From Planctomycetota bacterium (GTDB lineage Bacteria > Planctomycetota > PLA2 > JAEUHO01): a stretch of 12,372 bases of DNA. The first letter of the stretch is position 1; every line of letters begins with the position of its first letter. Positions 10,076 through 12,372 of this stretch are shown one piece after another. The notes under the pieces are model-generated. The model had not been told where the DNA came from, ran no database searches, and worked only from the letters and a program-made list of their open reading frames with translations. The stretch spans positions 1 through 12,372 of the forward strand of contig JAPKHB010000075.1 in assembly GCA_026647295.1 (NCBI GenBank). The letters are read 5' to 3'. A program made the position numbers and the translations under genes.

Positions 10076-10132
10076 CGGGCCCGAGTCTACGGCCGGCCCC
10101 GGCCCGGGGTAGCATGACGCCGAAGGACCCCC
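10076..10132. promoter_or_regulatory. Divergent promoter region between hypothetical and nfu genes
   Basis: These 57 bases separate two divergent genes and must hold both promoters or overlap them. On the minus strand, TAGACT (10089-10084) is a possible -10 box eight bases from the ATG at 10075, implying a leaderless or nearly leaderless transcript. On the plus strand, TAGCAT (10110-10115) is a possible -10 box, and GAAGGA (10122-10127) is the ribosome-binding site five bases from the ATG at 10133. No clear -35 elements are seen. Confidence 0.4.
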
Positions 10133-10684
10133 ATGCCCGTCACCGTCACGCTCGAATTCACGCCCAACCCGGACACGCTGAAGTACCTGGTCTCCGGGCG
10201 CCTCCTGCCCCGGGGCACGCTCGAGTTCACCGACCCGGCGCAGGCCGCGACGAGTCCGCTCGCCGCGCGGCTCTTCGCCGTGCCGGGCGTGAAGGCCTTG
10301 CTGATCGCAAAGGACTTCGTCACCGTCACCGTCACCGGACAGGAGGTGATGATGGACGTGAACCGGGCCATGCTGCGCGAGATCCGCGAGCACCTGGAGG
10401 CCGGCCTGCCCATCACCACCGCCCCCTTGCCCGAGCAGGAGCACGGGGGCCAGGACTCCGAGGTGGCCCGCCAGGTGATCGAGATCCTGGACGAGCGCAT
10501 CCGCCCGGCCGTGGCCATGGACGGCGGCGACATCGTCTTCGACCGCTTCGAGGACGGCGTCGTGTATCTCGAGCTCAAGGGCTCCTGCCACGGCTGCCCG
10601 TCCTCCCTCGCCACGCTCAAGCTCGGCATCGAGCAGCAACTTCGTCAGTTCGTGCCCGAGGTGCGCGAAGTGCAGGCCGTATAG
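10133..10684 (+). CDS. nfu: Nfu-type iron-sulfur cluster scaffold/carrier protein
   Basis: This 183-residue cytosolic protein carries Fe-S clusters from the assembly machinery to target proteins such as [4Fe-4S] enzymes. It has the two-domain Nfu architecture. The N-terminal Nfu domain (about 1-90) opens with FTPNPDTLKYLVSGR and has SPLAARLFAVPGVKALLIAKDFVTVT-like spacing. The C-terminal NifU domain (about 108-183) has VRPAVAMDGGDI-like sequence (here IRPAVAMDGGDIVF) and the cluster-binding C152-x-x-C155 in GSCHGCPSS. Length and order match alphaproteobacterial and mitochondrial NFU1 proteins. GAAGGA five bases before the ATG sets the start. The next gene begins eight bases after its stop, so the two are probably co-transcribed, although that partner has no evident link to Fe-S metabolism. 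Confidence 0.95.
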   Translation: MPVTVTLEFTPNPDTLKYLVSGRLLPRGTLEFTDPAQAATSPLAARLFAVPGVKALLIAKDFVTVTVTGQEVMMDVNRAMLREIREHLEAGLPITTAPLPEQEHGGQDSEVARQVIEILDERIRPAVAMDGGDIVFDRFEDGVVYLELKGSCHGCPSSLATLKLGIEQQLRQFVPEVREVQAV

Positions 10685-10890
10685 GCTGGGCGATGCACCC
10701 CCCGGCCCGCTCCCGTCCCACTGCGGCCCGCCGGGGAGCGCGACAGATCCTGCGGATCCTCTTGGCGATGGGGCTCGGGGGCGTGGGGGCCGGCCTGCTC
10801 CCCGGCCCGGGCCCGGTACCGGGGGTCGCGTGGGCCGAGGAGCCCCCGCCGGCGGCCCCGCCGGGCGCGGAACCGGCCGCAAGGCCGCGG

Positions 10891-10926
10891 GAGCCCGAGG
10901 AGCCCGACGAGCCCGACGAGCCCGCG
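10891..10926 (+). repeat. Four 9-bp in-frame repeats coding for EPE/EPD
   Basis: Four successive 9-base units (GAGCCCGAG, GAGCCCGAC twice, GAGCCCGCG) encode the acidic linker EPEEPDEPDEPA of the TPR-like protein. The array is in frame and could change length by slippage without breaking the gene, unlike the 14-bp duplication downstream. Confidence 0.8.
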
Positions 10927-11646
10927 GAGGACCCGGAGGCCTACGAGGCCCCGATCTACGACATCGACTCGTTGTGGGTCGCTGAAGCCGACCTGCCGGC
11001 GGGGTGGGCCGCGGACCCCCGGGGCCCCGAACGCGAGGCCGCGCTCGAACGCGAGGTGCGCGCGCTGCTCCCCGCGCCGGCGGCGCCGGGCGCCGTGACG
11101 ACCCTGCGGGCCCGCGCGCTGCTCGGGCCCGGCGGCGGAGGGGGCGAGTTCCTGATGCTCGCCAGCGAGGCCGATCCGGCCGGCTGGCGCAGCGCCTTCG
11201 ACCGACGCGCCGCCGAACGCGGCTTTGCGGTCTGCGAACTCGGCGAGGGCTCGCGCCTCCTCCTCGTGCGGGCCGAGCCGCGGCGCGAGGTGCCGCTGCT
11301 CGAGGCCCTGCGCGTCGAGGTGGTCCAGGGCCTTTGCGACCTGAGCCACCGGGCCATGCGCTCGGCCCTGGAGCGCCAGGAGCCCCTGCGTTTCTGGCTG
11401 GCGCGGGAGTACCTCCAGGCCGCCGCGACGATGGAGCCCCAGGCGGGCGGCGTACGGCTCCTGGAGGCGCAGGTCGCCCTGGCGCTGCGCAACGGCGAGC
11501 GGGCCGTCACGCTCTTGCGCGCGGCGCTGGCCGACGACGTGGCCATCCGGCCCCGCCCGCCGCTGGCGGTGCTCGCGGCCGGCCTCCTCGGGCACGAACT
11601 GCTCGCCCGCGGCGACGGCCCGCACCTCGAGGAGGCCCGCACCGTG

Positions 11647-11673
11647 CTCGAGCGCGCGGGCTCGAGCGCGCGG
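11647..11673 (+). repeat. 14-bp tandem duplication causing a frameshift
   Basis: CTCGAGCGCGCGGG is followed immediately by CTCGAGCGCGCGG. The period is 14 bases with 13 of 13 matching positions in the second copy. Because 14 is not a multiple of three, the TPR-like gene shifts frame here. Deleting one copy gives a continuous frame from 10693 to 11933. Confidence 0.9.
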
Positions 11674-11904
11674 TGGCCTGGGAAGCGCACGAGGAGGACA
11701 CCGAGCAGCGCTTCAACAACCGCTACAACCTGGCGTGCGTCAAGGCGCGGCTGGGCGACCTCGAGCCGGCGCTCACCGACCTCGAGAGCAGCCTGCGCTA
11801 CGCCCGCGAGCACCTGCCCCGCATCTACCCCTTCGCCTGGCGCTACGCGCGCCACCGCGACCCGGACCTCGCCAAGGTGCGCCGCGACGCGCGCTTCGGC
11901 CCGC

Positions 11905-12222
11905 TCATGGAGCGCGTGGCGCCCCAGGGCTGACCGCGCCGGCCGCGTCGGCCGGCCCGGGGGCGGCCTCCGGCGCGAGGCCGCGTCGCTGGGCCAACAT
12001 CCACTCGTACACGTCGGTGCGGGCGTAGACCGAGTACCAGACGAAGTGGCTCTCGTGGCCGAGCAGGGTGAAGCGCGAACGCCCCCCGGCCGCCCGGTGC
12101 GCGGCGATCGCGCCCTCGCCCAACAGGGCCGGTACCACGAAGTCAAGCGCCCCGTGGAAGCCCCACGCGGGGATGGACGCGCAGCGCGCGGCGTCGCGTC
12201 CGGCCCCGTAGCCGCAGCACAG
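11905..12222 (-). CDS. Alpha/beta-hydrolase (esterase/PHB-depolymerase-like), C-terminal part only
   Basis: The minus-strand frame carries the end of an alpha/beta-hydrolase of the carboxylesterase/prolyl-oligopeptidase-like group. Visible are CCGYGAGRDAARCASIPAW, then GFHGALDFVVP with the catalytic Asp of the HGxxD motif, RSRFTLLGHESHFVW with the catalytic His, and YARTDVYEWMLAQRR, the usual C-terminal helix. The N-terminal two thirds, including the nucleophile serine, are absent. Homology stops just before about 12,222, where the sequence becomes an ISAs1 transposase read in the opposite direction. No start codon belongs to this gene inside the window; the GTG at 12138 is internal. A tail of about 25 Ala/Pro-rich residues follows the core. 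Its stop overlaps the 3' end of the convergent TPR-like gene by 29 bases. Such enzymes hydrolyse esters, often outside the cytoplasm; the substrate is unknown. Confidence 0.78.
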   Translation of the reverse strand: MCCGYGAGRDAARCASIPAWGFHGALDFVVPALLGEGAIAAHRAAGGRSRFTLLGHESHFVWYSVYARTDVYEWMLAQRRGLAPEAAPGPADAAGAVSPGAPRAP

Positions 12223-12372
12223 GAGGAGGGATCGCCATGGTCGAGGCCGAGGTCGAGCAGACCGGCCGCATCACGCACAGCCGGCGCGACTACCTGTCCT
12301 CCGGGCAACTGAGCGCCGAGCGCTTCGCCGCGGCGGTGCGCGCCCACTGGCGCATCGAGACCAGCCTGCACC
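12222..12372 (+). mobile_element. ISAs1-family transposase, internal fragment running off the window
   Basis: The plus strand encodes GIAMVEAEVEQTGRITHSRR followed by DYLSSGQLSAERFAAAVRAH and WRIETSLH at the window end. This matches the C-terminal half of ISAs1-family DDE transposases, whose consensus there reads roughly IAMVES, then YYISSL, then VRxHWGIENxLHW. The Glu in HWRIE is probably the catalytic Glu of the DDE triad. About the first two thirds of the transposase and the left inverted repeat are missing; the remainder lies beyond the window. The ATG at 12237 with AGGAGGAGG upstream imitates a start, but the homology extends upstream of it through GIA, so it is internal. The fragment abuts the broken hydrolase gene with no inverted repeat visible. 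Confidence 0.75.

Larger units (their letters stand above)
10693..11933 (+). pseudogene. Secreted TPR-like protein, frame broken by a 14-bp tandem duplication
   Basis: The reading frame opens at ATG 10693, eight bases after nfu. It has an N-terminal signal-like segment (ILRILLAMGLGGVGAGLL, possible cleavage after AWA), an acidic Pro-Glu-Asp repeat (residues about 67-78), a mixed domain, then helical repeats (REYLQAAATMEPQAGGVRLL, LEAQVALALRNGERAVTLL). At residue 319 the sequence CTCGAGCGCGCGGG (11647-11660) is followed by a second copy (11661-11673). Removing one 14-base copy restores VLERAVAWEAHEEDTEQRF and a typical TPR ending (NRYNLACVKARLGDLEPAL, then DPDLAKVRRDARFGPLMERV) that stops at 11933. 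The repaired protein would have 408 residues. Unrepaired, the first frame runs on to 12312 with an arginine/serine-rich tail unlike any protein. Either a real frameshift mutation or an assembly/sequencing error explains it. TPR proteins act in protein-protein contacts; no specific role is evident. Confidence 0.85.

Noticed and set aside
11674..12312. Reading the TPR-like frame straight through to 12312 as a natural 539-residue protein.
   Set aside because: The tail after the 14-bp duplication is Arg/Ser/Thr-rich without domain character, while the other frame continues the TPR-like sequence, and the tail overlaps the antisense hydrolase gene.

Overview
The window is a roughly 12.4 kb piece of bacterial DNA. 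Almost all of it (about 255-12,220) is very GC-rich, around 75% in the stretches I counted, with near-saturated G/C at third codon positions. That composition makes many long antisense open frames that are not genes. The gene set is a signal-bearing cyclophilin, a Tat-exported NAD(P)-dependent epimerase-like protein, a Tlc-type transporter, a tricorn protease, an Nfu Fe-S scaffold and a TPR-like secreted protein. It fits a free-living Gram-negative of the Planctomycetota or Myxococcota type. That placement is inference from gene style and GC only.

Layout. Bases 1 to about 250 are a fragment of an RHS/YD-repeat protein on the minus strand at only about 50% GC. It ends abruptly against a plus-strand M20 metallopeptidase that lacks its normal N-terminus. 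The peptidase is followed at short spacing by an aldo/keto reductase (1650-2621). Convergent to these is a long minus-strand cluster read from about 10,075 down to 2,689: an anchored small protein of unknown function, an exported cyclophilin-type peptidyl-prolyl isomerase, a Tat-signal SDR epimerase, a Tlc/NTP-exchange-like membrane transporter, and a 1079-residue tricorn protease. The last four are tightly spaced and are probably co-transcribed. Divergent from the cluster, a plus-strand pair starts at 10,133: an Nfu-type iron-sulfur scaffold, then a secreted alpha-helical/TPR-like protein whose frame is broken by a 14-bp tandem duplication. The right end holds the C-terminal part of an alpha/beta-hydrolase (minus strand) that runs directly into an internal fragment of an ISAs1-family transposase (plus strand).

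How the genes work together. Tricorn takes short oligopeptides down to very small peptides, and M20 enzymes hydrolyse dipeptides or acyl-amino acids, so the two could act in sequence in cytosolic peptide recycling, although they are in separate transcription units. The cyclophilin and the Tat-exported SDR act outside the cytoplasm. Nfu serves Fe-S cluster delivery. I see no single dedicated pathway and no defence system, CRISPR array, prophage or RNA gene.

The most notable points are the two abrupt gene-gene junctions at the ends, both involving repetitive gene families and possibly chimeric joins. Next are the 14-bp duplication that breaks the TPR-like gene, and a tricorn active-site region where the usual acidic specificity residue appears to be glycine. 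No stretch over 300 bases lacks a gene.
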